Assembly: GCA_965237405.1 (NCBI GenBank)
Contig: OZ250139.1
Span: forward strand, 3,286,001-3,350,000
Length of the DNA stretch: 64,000 nucleotides
Source of the DNA: CAUZIB01 sp963663925
Lineage (GTDB): Bacteria > Acidobacteriota > Vicinamibacteria > Vicinamibacterales > UBA8438
Direction: 5' to 3'
The notes below the pieces were generated by a model that did no database searches, was not told the DNA's origin, and saw nothing but the letters and a program-made list of their open reading frames with translations. Shown here piece after piece: positions 35,371 through 44,687 of the stretch. Every line of letters begins with the position of its first letter. Position 1 is the first letter of the stretch. The translations under genes were made by a program, and so were the position numbers.

Positions 35371-35794
35371 GAGGCGAGTCGGGTCGAGCGTCGGGGCAGT
35401 CGTCGCCCACTGCGCGCGGGCGGCCGCGACGTCGGGGCGATCGTGTTCGGACGCGCGTACCGTTTTTTTTTACGGTAAAGCCCAGCTGTTTCACGGCCCG
35501 CCAAATCGTCGCCAGACTGGCGGACGTACCCAGGGCGACCTGTAGGTCGGCGAGGGTGCGGTCCGGTTGCTCGCGGATCAATGCCGCGAGCGTGTGCAGC
35601 TGGGACGCGAGCACCGGATGCCGCCCGTACCGCTGCTGGCGCGGGGCGACTTCGCCGGTTTCCCGCCGCCGTTGTTTGAGCCGCCGGACCCAGGAGGCAC
35701 TGACGCGGTATTTGCTCGCGACCGCGGCCGCCTGCATGCCCGCGTCGCTATCGTGGAGCACTCGTTCGCGAAGATCCATCGAATAGGCGCGCAT
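35371..35794 (-). pseudogene. IS630-family transposase N-terminal part with A9 frameshift site
   Basis: MRAYSMDLRERVLHDSDAGMQAAAVASKYRVSASWVRRL is the IS630 HTH. At an A9 run (T9 at 35463-35471 on the + strand) frame 0 leaves the family. The -1 frame continues TVRASEHDRPDVAAARAQW, the true linker. Such A-runs are known frameshift sites in IS630. The DDE half is missing after about 35380. Confidence 0.78.
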
Positions 35795-35872
35795 TGATCC
35801 TCCTACAGGACGTTGCACGTAGGAGTACCATGAACCGCCTATCGAGTACTAGAGCTTTTCGAAAAACGCTCT

Positions 35873-36021
35873 AGGCCAATAGCGGGTGGTTCCTGCTGCT
35901 GGCAGGAGTGTCCGCCGGACTGCTCTGGTGGGGCGTGATTTTTCGGGAAGAACGCTATCTGGAAGGAAAGTTCGGCCAATCTTATCTCGACTACAAGACG
36001 CACGTTCGGCGCTGGATCTGA
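35873..36021 (+). pseudogene. Isoprenylcysteine methyltransferase-like C-terminal fragment
   Basis: WFLLLAGVSAGLLWWGVIFREERYLEGKFGQSYLDYKTHVRRWI ends at a TGA, 36019-36021. A hydrophobic span followed by REERYLExxFGxxYxxYxxxVxRWI is the ICMT/PEMT-family end that binds S-adenosylmethionine. The upstream membrane spans are lost to the IS630 insertion. Confidence 0.75.
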
Positions 36022-36067
36022 TCCGGCTGCCAACCCTTACTGCCAAGCCACCCCCTCTAAAGGGGAG

Positions 36068-36145
36068 GTGGCAGTGGCGGCAGTGAAGAGGGGCGCTGCC
36101 GTGGCAGGGGAATGGCAGTGAGCTGGCAGTGGCAGTGCTGGAATC
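36068..36145. repeat. Degenerate GGCAGTG repeats
   Basis: Several GGCAGTG or TGGCAGTGG units occur in about 78 bp. The stretch is noncoding with no known role. Confidence 0.4.
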
Positions 36146-36251
36146 GAGGCGAGGGCGGTGTCAGTCGACGCGGGGACCAGGCGTGAGTTGCTCAAACCAG
36201 TTCTGGAGCCTGTTGTTTCCCTCGCAGCGGCCGAGCGCCGCACGTCGCCAG

Positions 36252-36587
36252 TTAGAACCTCAGCAGCAGCTTTCGCAACACTCCCTTGCGCTTTGAGTCG
36301 TGCTTCAGAAACAACGAGTCCAGCTCGCCTGCGTCAAGGAAGACGCCCTCACAGAAGCTGCACTGATCCACATTGACGCCTTCTAGGTCGCATTGAGCTA
36401 GATCGTGGCCGCACTTCGGACACTTCATGAAGTGGAGCTGCTTGGCTCGCTGACGCTCCTCGAGGGCCTCGCTCTCGGCTCGCTCGTGCTCGCGTTTCGC
36501 GCGCGCCACACGGGCCTTTTCGAGCATCTCCTTCTCGTTCCTGGCGAACCACTCGTCTTCTTTAGGGCGTTCCGTCTCCAAGGGCAA
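36252..36587 (-). CDS. Zinc-finger (zf-TFIIB-type) protein
   Basis: A 111-residue protein with a long charged N-terminal helix (WFARNEKEMLEKARVARAKREHERAESEALEERQRAK) then MKCPKCGHDLAQCDLEGVNVDQCSFCEGVFLDAGELDSLF, two CxxC pairs of the TFIIB-type zinc ribbon (PF13453-like), and a basic tail. Such bacterial proteins are common and uncharacterised. It is complete. Confidence 0.85.
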   Translation of the reverse strand: MPLETERPKEDEWFARNEKEMLEKARVARAKREHERAESEALEERQRAKQLHFMKCPKCGHDLAQCDLEGVNVDQCSFCEGVFLDAGELDSLFLKHDSKRKGVLRKLLLRF

Positions 36588-36658
36588 CCTCCGCAGGATC
36601 GAGAGCGAGTCTAGCCAGCGTCTCGGCGAGCTGTCAACGGCGCGGTAGGTTCTCGCCT

Positions 36659-37830
36659 CCCGTAAGGTGCGTTTAATGGGCCGAGGTCCGGTCAGTGCTG
36701 GTCGAGTCTTCCAAGTAATCTCAGGCCATGCCGCCTGCGCTCCAGTTCCTCGTTCTCACGTTCGCTGGCTGGGTGAACCGCCACCAAGACGATCTGATCG
36801 CGTATCTCCGGGAGGAGCATCGGGTCCTCCGGGAGCACCTGGACCCTCGGCCGCTTCGCCTGACCGATGCCCAACGCCGTCGACTCGCCGTGCGCGGCCA
36901 GCACCTCGGCCGGCGCGTCTGGATGCAGGTCGCCGGCATCGTCACGCCTGACACGATTCTCCGCTGGTACCGGAGATTGATCGCCCAGACATACGACGGC
37001 AGCGCCCGCCGCGGTCGAGGCCGGCCGATGACGCGCCGTGACGTGGCCGCGCTCGTGGTCCGGATGGCGGTCGAGCATCCCCCAAGTGGGGGGACACACG
37101 GATCCGCGGGGCGCTCTCGAACCTCGGCCACGAGATCGCTCGGACCACGGTGAAGCGGATCCTGCACAACCACGGGATCGACCCGGCTCCCGAGCGGAGC
37201 CGGCGCATGCTCTGGAAGACGTTCCTGCAGGCGCCCTGGGAGGGCCTCACGGCCTGCGATCTGTTCACCGTCGAGGTGCTCACGCTGGCCGGGCTCCAGC
37301 GGTACCTGGTCTTCTTCGTGACCGCGCTGCAGTCCCGCCGCGTGACCATCGCCGGGATCCATCCGCAGCCGTACGGCACGTGGATGGAGCAGAGGGCCCG
37401 CAATGTGACGGACCCGGTCGATGGCTGCTTGCGACGCGCCCGCTATCTGATGCACGACCGCGACCCGCTCTCCACGCGGGGTTTTGGCGAGATCCTGGAG
37501 GGCGGGGGTGTCCAGCCGATCCGTCTCCCGCCGAAGAGTCCCAATCTCAACGCGTATGCCGAGCGGTTCGTCCGCTCTATTAAAGGGAAATGTCTCAGTC
37601 GCGTCGTCCCCCTCGGCGAAGGGCCCCTGCGTCTCCTCGTGGGCGAGTACGTCGACCACGACCATCGCGAGCGAAACCACCAGGGACTCGACAACCAGCT
37701 CCTGCAACGACCGCCACCGCCGGTGAGCCTGGCCGCCGACGTGCAGCGGCGGGAGCGTCTGGGCGGATGGCTCAATTTCTACCACCGGGAGGCCGCATGA
37801 GCGGTCGGCCGATTAAACGAACCTTACGGG
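36659..37830. mobile_element. Integrase-core IS, copy 1 (1,172 bp)
   Basis: Inverted ends CCCGTAAGGTGCGTTTAAT at 36659 and, reversed, CCCGTAAGGTTCGTTTAAT at 37830. Copy 2 is at 54003-55173, and a lone end is at 47998. It is inserted into an IS6 transposase gene. Confidence 0.85.
36728..37800 (+). pseudogene. Integrase-core transposase, one frameshift (copy 1)
   Basis: MPPALQFLVLTFAGWVNRHQDDLIAYLREEHRVLREHL (coiled N-terminus), HTH-like TPDTILRWYRRLIAQTYDG, then a frame change near 37085. The other frame continues VKRILHNHGIDPAPERSRR, ACDLFTVEVLTLAGL (Asp), MHDRDPLSTRGF (Asp), NAYAERFVRSIKGKCLSRV (Glu), VDHDHRERNHQGLDNQL. It is complete apart from the shift. Confidence 0.83.
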
Positions 37831-38193
37831 GTTGGACGAGGATGTCGATTAGATCACCGTCTTGATCCACCGCGCGCCAGAGATACTGGCGCTCACCGTT
37901 GATCGTCACGAAGACTTCATCCAGGAACCACGTATCTCCGAGTCGACCCTGTCGGCGCTTCAACTGCCGAGCGTAGTCGGGGCCGAATTTCCCGCACCAC
38001 TGCCGAATGGTTTCGTACGACACGATGATGCCTCGTTCGGCAAGCAGATCCTCAACATCCCGGAAGCTCATGCAGTATCTGTGGTAGAGCCAGACGGCAT
38101 GGCTGATGATTTCGGGCGGAAAGCGATGCCGAAGGTAGCGGGGCCGGCGAGTGTTCATCCCGGCATTGTGCTGGGCGGAGAGTTAACTTGACA
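37831..38193 (-). pseudogene. IS6-family element, N-terminal half
   Basis: ATG 38158 gives MNTRRPRYLRHRFPPEIISH to DQDGDLIDILVQPR, almost identical to the copies at 45.5 and 62.6 kb. The element is cut at 37831 by the integrase-core IS. Its outer end, AGTTAACTTGACA, is at 38181-38193. Confidence 0.87.
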
Positions 38194-38481
38194 ATACCGC
38201 GGCCAGGCGCCGGCGCTGGGCGTCGGTGAACCGGAGACGGCCAGGACCGAGCTGCTCTCGGAGGACGCGATTCTCTTCCTGGAGATAGTCAATGACGTCA
38301 CGCTGTTGCTGGTTGATCCAGCCCGCGACGGCCACGACGAGGAACTGCAACACGTGGGGAAAAGGCGACATACGGGGCGAGCCGAGCAGAGGCTCTCGGC
38401 GGTCACGAACGTCGCGACCCGGCGAGCGTCCAGCGTAGAATCAGCCCGTCGGACGGCGTCGATCGGGTTCTTGGACAGTAC
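38194..38481 (-). pseudogene. 5' part of another integrase-core IS
   Basis: MSPFPHVLQFLVVAVAGWINQQQRDVIDYLQEENRVLREQLGPGRLRFTDAQRRRLA is the N-terminus of a relative of the 36.7-kb transposase. The outer 159 bp (38323-38481) recur at 41985-42143, and the element ends in TTCTTGGACAGTAC. Confidence 0.78.
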
Positions 38482-38788
38482 GGGGGCCGGGCACCGCGCG
38501 GCCGGGGCCCACGGGTCGGGCAGTTGCCGCAGGCGCGGCACACGTTCGTCGATGGGATGGTAGCCTCGAGGTACTCTCGTTCCAGGTTTCGCGGCGCTGT
38601 CCCCGGTAGGAGAGCCCGGCGAAGAGCACCCGGAGGTCGTCCTTCGGGCCTTCGCCGACCAGGAGTGCATTGCTCGTCAGGCCGCAGGCCTCGTCAATCA
38701 GGGCCGTGGTGGTCGGCCAGTGAACATCGTCGAGCACGGCTTCGTGCAACGATGTCAGGATGCGCTCGAATGCGTCGTGGCCACTCAT
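38482..38788 (-). pseudogene. LuxR-type regulator N-terminal fragment
   Basis: MSGHDAFERILTSLHEAVLDDVHWPTTTALIDEACGLTSNALLVGEG is the sensory N-terminus seen in a group of LuxR-family regulators. The reading changes frame (PIDERVPRLRQLPD) and then meets the IS. The DNA-binding HTH is absent. Confidence 0.68.
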
Positions 38789-38967
38789 GGCGATGTCTTC
38801 CTTCAGTCATAAGAAGGTCAACTGAAGAATGTCAACTGACCGCCGCGGAGTCGAGCCGACATCGATCTGGAGTCCAGAGAGTGGAGCGTTGCGGTGGAAT
38901 GGATGGAGCACACGCGGGAGTACCGGGTGCCGGGACTGATCAACTCCAAGACAGAGGAGAAGGTCGA

Positions 38968-39675
38968 ATGATCAATCAGCCGGAGGAACGCCCGCTATCT
39001 ATCGGGTCTGCGGTACAGTTCACCCACAAGGGGAAAACCATCCACGGACATCTTCTCCAAAGGCAGGGCCGGCGCCGCTTCGCGAAGATAGTCGACACCG
39101 AAGAGCGGACCTGGAAAGTCCCGGAGTCAGCGTTAAAGCACTCGGGAGGAGCGCGACGAGTCACGATCATCACGCGGCACGACAAAGCACGCGCTGCCTA
39201 CCGCGTGGGGGACGAGGTGACGTTCACAAGTCCCGACGGACCAAGGCGTGGTTCGATCGTGAAGCTCAACCCGAAGAGCGCACAGGTACGCTGCGGAAAG
39301 ACATGCTGGAACGTCTCCTATGGTTTACTCCGCAGGGCGGGAAGGGAAAGCGCGAGGAACGGTGCGGAGAGACTGAACGGCGTCGCGGAAATGGCGAGGC
39401 GGTTGATGGACGAGCATGGGCTCACGGGCTGGACTCTCGCGTTCGGCGAGGCCAGGAAACGCCTTGGCGACTGTCATTTCCGACACCACGTGATCCGGAT
39501 CAGCCGCACCCATGCCCTGGAGGGAAGCGAGGAGCAAATTCGGGACACCGTGCTGCACGAAATCGCACACGCGATCGCGGGACACGGGGCTGGCCATGGA
39601 CCGCTGTGGAAGGCAACAGCACGGCGAATCGGGGCAACACCGAGGGCGAAGACCTATGAGAGCCAAACGAGCTAA
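38968..39675 (+). CDS. SprT-like zinc metalloprotease domain protein
   Basis: ATG 38968 follows GGAGAAGG. In the 235-residue protein, two SH3/KOW-like modules (IGSAVQFTHKGKTIHGHL; VGDEVTFTSPDGPRRGSIVKL) precede a SprT-like domain: LTGWTLAFGEARKRLGDCHF, then IRDTVLHEIAHAIAGHGAGHGPLWKATARRIG with the HExxH zinc motif and third His. SprT/Spartan-type proteases can digest DNA-protein crosslinks. Stand-alone bacterial forms like this are found on plasmids and islands. It is complete. Longer in-frame starts at 38524 run over other gene debris. Confidence 0.8.
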   Translation: MINQPEERPLSIGSAVQFTHKGKTIHGHLLQRQGRRRFAKIVDTEERTWKVPESALKHSGGARRVTIITRHDKARAAYRVGDEVTFTSPDGPRRGSIVKLNPKSAQVRCGKTCWNVSYGLLRRAGRESARNGAERLNGVAEMARRLMDEHGLTGWTLAFGEARKRLGDCHFRHHVIRISRTHALEGSEEQIRDTVLHEIAHAIAGHGAGHGPLWKATARRIGATPRAKTYESQTS

Positions 39676-39795
39676 GGCGAGATGATGTCTCTCCCGGCGA
39701 TGACGAGGTGCTTGCGCCGGTCGCTGTTGATCGGTCGCCTTCACCTCCGAGATCTTGGGCGAAAACCGCGGGTTCCCCCCAGGTACACGTGAGCG

Positions 39796-40896
39796 ATGCA
39801 CGCGATCGACGGGATGGCCTGTGCCAAGCGCGGGTGTGACAACCGTGGAAAACTGGGCCTCAACATCGTGGGCCACGGCTCGTTTCCGACGAAGTGGGGC
39901 CGACGCTGGCGGTACCGCTGCACGGTCTGCGGGGGAACGGTCAGCACGCACACGGGGACCGCGTACAGCGGCCTGCGCTGCGCTCGTAGGGAATGCGACC
40001 AGGTCGCGAGCCTGCGCGTCGAGGGTGTGAGCATGTCTGCGACCGCCCGGGTCACGGGCCAGTCCCGCCATACCATCGCGCGATGGCTCGCGCGGGCCTC
40101 GACAGCGGCGAAGCGCTTCAACCAGCGGATGTTGCGCGACGTCGCAATCATTGAGCTGCCGGCTGATGCGCTCTGCACGTTCATCGGCACCAAGAGCAGC
40201 GCCACATGGGTGTGTGCGGCCATCGAGGTGTGTTCCCGATTGTGGGCCGGGAGCGTGCTCGGCCGCCGCTCCTCTCGAAACGCCACGGCCGTCCTCAACA
40301 ACGTCATCCTCCGCGGCCGCGTGGTGGGAGTCCCGCTGATCGCGACCGAGGGGTTCGAGTACGACGTTGGGGTGAGTGAGCGCCTCTTTGGGTCGGCGTG
40401 CGGCTATGGTCACGTGCTTAAGACTCGGCGGAACGATCGCGTCGTCCGAGTCGCACGGCGCCGGAGGATCGGCACGGCGGGTCGGCTGAAGGCTGCGCTG
40501 TGGGAGTCGGAGGATTCCGAGACCCTGCACACCTCGTTCGTCGAGCGTCTCAACCTCACGAGTCGCCAAGGCTCGGCGTCCTTGCGCCGTCGCTCGCCCT
40601 GCCACGCCCGTGGCGCCGACCAGCTCCACGGGCCCGTCGACCTCTTGCGCTGCTATGACAATGTCATCCGGCCGCACAGGGCGTTGCAGTTCGGTCGAGA
40701 GACCCGGACGCCAGCGATGCAAGCCGGCTTGGTGAACGCGCCAATGAACTGGAGCGACATCTTCACGGCGCCGGCCGCGCTCTACGCATTCCATGTGGCG
40801 GTCGTACGCGTTCCCGTTGCCGTCCAGCTCATGCACACGAGCCCAGCCGCGCTGTCATCGTTCTCGTGGCCGCACGCACACAGATCGACTGCCTGA
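39796..40896 (+). CDS. IS1-family-like transposase (InsA-InsB fusion)
   Basis: A 366-residue protein. The N-terminal zinc-finger part (CAKRGCDNRGKLG; RRWRYRCTVCGGTVSTHTGTAYSGLRC) and HTH (MSATARVTGQSRHTIARWL) resemble InsA. The catalytic part has IELPADALCTFIGTKSSATWVC and ETLHTSFVERLNLTSRQGSASLRRRSPC, as in InsB-like proteins. A first Asp is not obvious (ELPADAL may stand for it). The C-terminal 50 residues lack family features. It may be intact, but activity is uncertain. Confidence 0.72.
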   Translation: MHAIDGMACAKRGCDNRGKLGLNIVGHGSFPTKWGRRWRYRCTVCGGTVSTHTGTAYSGLRCARRECDQVASLRVEGVSMSATARVTGQSRHTIARWLARASTAAKRFNQRMLRDVAIIELPADALCTFIGTKSSATWVCAAIEVCSRLWAGSVLGRRSSRNATAVLNNVILRGRVVGVPLIATEGFEYDVGVSERLFGSACGYGHVLKTRRNDRVVRVARRRRIGTAGRLKAALWESEDSETLHTSFVERLNLTSRQGSASLRRRSPCHARGADQLHGPVDLLRCYDNVIRPHRALQFGRETRTPAMQAGLVNAPMNWSDIFTAPAALYAFHVAVVRVPVAVQLMHTSPAALSSFSWPHAHRSTA

Positions 40897-40987
40897 TCAA
40901 CAGCGAATGGCGCAAGCACCGATGAACGTGGGACCGCAGGTCGATTCGTAACGTTGACGTCGTACTAGTTTTGCGGGGCAGGTCAAT

Positions 40988-41087
40988 GAGCCCAGCTCTT
41001 TCATAAGAACTGGTACGACCACTGGGGGCAGGTCAATGTTGACCTGGCCCCCAGGGTTGAGCCAGTTCTTATGAGAGAGCTGGGCTC
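40988..41087. repeat. 100-bp nested inverted repeat
   Basis: The outer arms GAGCCCAGCTCTTTCATAAG.. (40988-41013) and its reverse (41062-41087), and the inner arms CTGGGGGCAGGTCAA / TTGACCTGGCCCCCAG around TG at about 41037, fold into one hairpin. No gene lies inside. It could be two abutting IS ends, a MITE or a strong terminator. Confidence 0.7.
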
Positions 41088-41153
41088 ATGGTCAGTCCGT
41101 TCAGGGACGCTGGGCTGATGGCTGCCGGAGCCGGCGGCCGATAGCCCAACGCC

Positions 41154-42143
41154 GTACTGTCCAAAAACGAGATCGTGGGATTGGCGGCCGGTCATGTATC
41201 ACGCTGCTGACCGATAGTAGTCGTGCAACATCCCACCGAGCCGCTGGCGGCACGGGACGCGACCACGGGGTGGCGGTGCCGTCGACAGCGGCAGGATCAG
41301 GCGATGGTCGAGCCCCTGGTGATTCCGTTCGTGGTGGTCGTGCGCGACGCACTCGCGGCCGGCGCGACGCCGCGCGCCCTCGCCGATCAGGACCATGCGC
41401 TTGAGGCAGGAGTCCTTGATGGTGCGCCCGAAGCGCTCCGTGGAGGCGTTCAGGGTCGGCGCGCGGGCGGGGCGTCGGATGGGGGTGACATCGGCCGGGG
41501 GGAGCGGGTCGCGCCCGGCCGGCCGGGGAAGAGCGGGTCGCGGTCATGGATGAGGACCCGGATGTGTCGCAGGAATCCGTCCTCGGCATCGGTGGCGTGC
41601 CGCATGAGCTGGGGGACCCCCGGCCCGTCGGGCTCGGCGCTGATGCCCGCGATCGGAACGCGGCGGCTGGCCAGGTGAATCAGGACCAGCACGGTGAAGC
41701 GGGTTAGGCCGCGTGGCGTCCAGACCTCGACCGTGAAGAAGTCGGCGGCGGCGAGCACGTCCCCGTGGGCCGCGAGAAACTCCCGCCAGGTCGTGCGCGT
41801 CTTGCGTTCGGGGGCGGGGTCTAGGCCGCGCTCCTTGCGCACGTTGGCGATGGGGCCCCGCGCGACCTGCTGACCGAGGTTGCCGCGGGCACCCCGAATA
41901 CGGGTGTCGCCCCACTCGCTGTTCTCGGTGGCCATCCGGACGATGAGCCGGCGGATCGTGTCCATGACCCGTGGGCGGCCCGGTCCGCGACGGCCACGAC
42001 GAGGAACTGCAACACGTGGGGAAAAGGCGACATACGGGGCGAGCCGAGCAGAGGCTCTCGGCGGTCACGAACGTCGCGACCCGGCGAGCGTCCAGCGTAG
42101 AATCAGCCCGTCGGACGGCGTCGATCGGGTTCTTGGACAGTAC
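41154..42143. mobile_element. Integrase-core IS, 990 bp, internally damaged
   Basis: The ends GTACTGTCCAA (41154) and reversed (42143) are inverted. The right 159 bp equal 38323-38481. Its transposase gene is broken. No target duplication is visible. Confidence 0.72.
41223..42033 (-). pseudogene. Integrase-core transposase, broken
   Basis: The start MSPFPHVLQFLVVAVA jumps, with a deletion of the coiled region, to MDTIRRLIVRMATENSEWGDTRIRG, then AAADFFTVEVWTPRGLTRF (Asp) and IHDRDPLFPG (Asp), and the frame is lost before the Glu region (NASTERFGRTIKDSCLKRM read in another frame). The tail HDHHERNHQGLDHRL is visible at 41.3 kb. At least one deletion and one frameshift. Confidence 0.75.
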
Positions 42144-42155
42144 GAGCTTGTCGTC

Positions 42156-42419
42156 AACTTGACTGTGAGCATCATTCCGCTGCCTGCCGAGGTCGCTCGG
42201 TGACACTGGTGGGTGCCGGCGGGTGGTGGCCTGACCCTTAACTTGACTGACCTTTGGTCCTGGCTACTGATCTGTCGGTCATCGCCCACCGGCCACTCGT
42301 ACGGCGGCCAGCTGACCGGATGGGCCGTGACCCAATAGGGGCCTGCTGCACCCACGGCCCGTCACAGTCCTGTCCGCCCACCCGGGCCAGCTCGGGCCGC
42401 ACCCCGAGGAGGTATACCT
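42156..42419 (+). ncRNA. Conserved 5' leader of IS110 copy 1, candidate bridge RNA
   Basis: 264 nt of noncoding DNA upstream of the recombinase are largely conserved with copy 2 (57079-57341), including CTTAACTTGACTGACCT, GGTCCTGGCTACTGA, GACCGGATGGGCCGTGACCC and GGCCCGTCACAGTCCTG. Several segments can pair. IS110 elements of known mechanism express a bridge RNA from such a region; its presence here is inferred. Confidence 0.5.
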
Positions 42420-43505
42420 GTGACCACCCGCATACCCACGCCGCCTGATGCGCGGACGGTGATCGTCGGCGTTGATACGCATACGCACGTCCACGTCGCG
42501 GTGGCGATCGACAGCTGGGGGATCCGTCTCCGCGATCACGCGTTCGTTGTTGATTCGGGCGGCTACCAGGCGCTGATCACGTGGGCCGAGACCCACGGGC
42601 GGATTGACGCGTTCGGCATCGACGGCACCGGCAGCGATGGCGCCGGCCTGGCCCGGGCGGTGCGCCGCGCGGGGCATCGGGTTGTAGCAGTGAATCGGGG
42701 CGACCGGCGCACGCGACGTGCCGCCGGCACGTCCGACACCCTCGACGCGGAGGTCGCCGCGCGGTCCGTACTGGCGGGGCAGTCGACGGCCATCCCGAAG
42801 ACCGCGGACGGTGCCGTCGAGATGATGCGCCAGCTGAAGATCACGCGGGACACCGCAGTGAAGGCGCGCACCACGGCGATGACCACGCTGAAGCAGATCG
42901 TCGTGCACGCCCCGCCGGCCCTGCGAGAAGCCCTCCACGCCCTCACCGATCACGGCCTGCTCACGCGCTGTGCCGGACTCCGACCGGGCCCCATCGACAC
43001 GCCCACCGCGTCCGCCAAGTACACCCTCCGGGCCCTCGCCCGCCGCTGGATGGCTCTCACCGAGGAAATGGCGATACACGACCAGCACCTCGCGCGCCTC
43101 ACGACCGAAACATCACCGACCCTCCGTGAGGGCTTTGGGGTGGGCGCCCACACCGCGGCCGAACTGCTGATCGTCTTCGGCGACAATCCCGACCGGATTC
43201 GTTCGGACGCCGCCTTCGCGACGCGCTGCGGTGCGTGTCCGCTCCCGGCCTCGGCCGGGATGACCACCGGCCGGCACCGGCTCAATCGGGGCGGCCACCG
43301 CCACGCCAACGCCGCTCTTTATCGCGCCGTCATCGTCCGCATGCGGTACCATCAGCCGACCGTTGATGACGTCGCACGCCGCACGGCGGACGGCCGAACC
43401 AAACGGGAGATCATCCGGTGCCTGAAACGTTTCCTCGCTCGCGAGATCTACCAGCGCGTCATGACCGATTTCCGCGCTCGCCAAGAGCTCATCCAGGCCG
43501 CCTGA
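42420..43505 (+). CDS. IS110-family recombinase, copy 1, substituted at conserved residues
   Basis: The 361-residue protein has the RuvC-like DEDD domain and the C-terminal Tnp domain in a full-length frame. Compared with copy 2 it changes conserved positions: GIDGTGSDGAG for GIEGTGSYGAG (the DEDD Glu is Asp), GTSDTLDAEVAAR for GKSDTIDAEVAAR, VDTHTHVH for VDTHKHVH, and PASAGM for PASSGM near the catalytic Ser. It is therefore likely impaired although open. GTG start after AGGAGG. It would use the upstream leader RNA to choose target and donor sites. Confidence 0.85.
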   Translation: MTTRIPTPPDARTVIVGVDTHTHVHVAVAIDSWGIRLRDHAFVVDSGGYQALITWAETHGRIDAFGIDGTGSDGAGLARAVRRAGHRVVAVNRGDRRTRRAAGTSDTLDAEVAARSVLAGQSTAIPKTADGAVEMMRQLKITRDTAVKARTTAMTTLKQIVVHAPPALREALHALTDHGLLTRCAGLRPGPIDTPTASAKYTLRALARRWMALTEEMAIHDQHLARLTTETSPTLREGFGVGAHTAAELLIVFGDNPDRIRSDAAFATRCGACPLPASAGMTTGRHRLNRGGHRHANAALYRAVIVRMRYHQPTVDDVARRTADGRTKREIIRCLKRFLAREIYQRVMTDFRARQELIQAA

Positions 43506-43568
43506 ACGCGTGTCTTGACATATAGGGGCGTCAATACCCGCTTCGCGCTACATCTCCAGTAGATCCCC

Positions 43569-44521
43569 ATGAACGACCCTAAGACAGCTTCCGAAGCAGT
43601 AGCCACGAATCCGCCGGCCATATGCCACCTATCCATTGAACGCTTTCGCGGGATTGTCTCACTCTCATGGCATCCTGGGGAGTGTGTCAACGTAATCCTC
43701 GGAGGTGGCGATGTCGGCAAGACGACCATCCTGGACGCGATTGCACTTCTACTAAGCCCCACGAACGCCGGGACGGTCTCAGATACGGACTACTACGCGC
43801 GCAACGTCGAAGCTGGTTTTCTCATTGAGGCTGTTGTGTCTCTTCCCAATGACAGTGGCATAAGCAGTCAAGTCAGAGCTTCCTGGCCGTGGCACTGGAA
43901 CGGTACGCAGGCCGTTGTTCCGGCGATTGACACCGCTGCGCAAACACCTAGCGAGCCGGTATACCGACTACGCGTACGCGGCACCGAAGACCTCGAACTC
44001 GCTTATGAGATTCTGCAGCCAGACGACACGCCCGACAATCTCACCGTCGGGCTTCGGCGATCGATCGGCCTCGTTCGGCTAGGTGGTGACGACCGTAGCG
44101 ACCGCAGCGACCGCGACCTCCGCCTGGTCCAAGGATCGGCTCTAGACCGCCTGCTGTCGGATAGGGCATTACGTTCGCGAATTGCAAGCGCCCTTGCCGA
44201 CACCAATATTGGAGAGAAACTCCTCCCCGACGCCAGGGAAACACTAGAAACCCTCAACGGTGCTTTCAGACAACAGGGCCTGCCCGATCACCTCGGCCTT
44301 TCGATCACGGGAGGTCCCGGGCCCTCGATCGGATCGCTGATTGGCCTGACTGCCGATCTCGACGATGTCCAGCTGCCGCTGACAACTTGGGGTGCCGGAA
44401 CACGACGCCTCGCAGCGCTAGCGATCGCCGAACACAACCAGCGTGAAGCGCCGATCACCATCGTTGATGAGATCGAGCGTGGCCTTGAACCGTACCGTCA
44501 GCGCGCCCTCATTGAGAGGCT
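43569..44521 (+). pseudogene. OLD/SMC-like AAA ATPase, 3' end cut by MITE copy B
   Basis: MNDPKTASEAV is followed by ICHLSIERFRGIVSLSWHPG and Walker A GGGDVGKTT (residues 45-53). An ABC-type signature region is TWGAGTRRLAALAIAE and Walker B is APITIVDEIERGLEPYRQRALIERL, which is where the gene stops matching at 44521. The D-loop/H-loop and any C-terminal TOPRIM nuclease, as in OLD or GajA, are missing. The frame reads 24 codons into the MITE. It starts 36 bp downstream of IS110 copy 1. Phage-defence use is an inference from the family. Confidence 0.78.
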
Positions 44522-44687
44522 GGTGCTTCCGTCATCAAGTGTTGGTGAAAAGAGCTTAAGCCCTAATCATCCAGATACTTCCAGCCGATTTTGACGCTGG
44601 TAGCTCTCTGGCACTGAATATCTAGTCTAAGCGGTTTGGTTAGAACGAGATAAGGGTGGGGTAGCAACAGTTGATGGTGGAAGCACC
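44522..44687. mobile_element. 166-bp MITE, copy B
   Basis: Ends GGTGCTTCCGTCATC and, reversed, GGTGCTTCCACCATC. The interior is nearly identical to copies A and D. It lies exactly between a truncated OLD-like ATPase and a truncated IstA gene. Confidence 0.82.

Larger units (their letters stand above)
42156..43533. mobile_element. IS110-family element, copy 1 (1,378 bp)
   Basis: Boundaries are inferred from where it stops matching copy 2 (57079-58455): AACTTGACTGTGAGCAT on the left and TATAGGGGCGTCA on the right. As usual for IS110, there are no terminal inverted repeats. Confidence 0.8.

Noticed and set aside
36068..36145. CRISPR-like array of GGCAGTG units
   Set aside because: Units are short, unevenly spaced and degenerate, with no unique spacers or cas genes.
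39325..40836. 503-codon minus-strand frame over the SprT and IS1 genes
   Set aside because: Shadow of two supported genes on the other strand; composition only.
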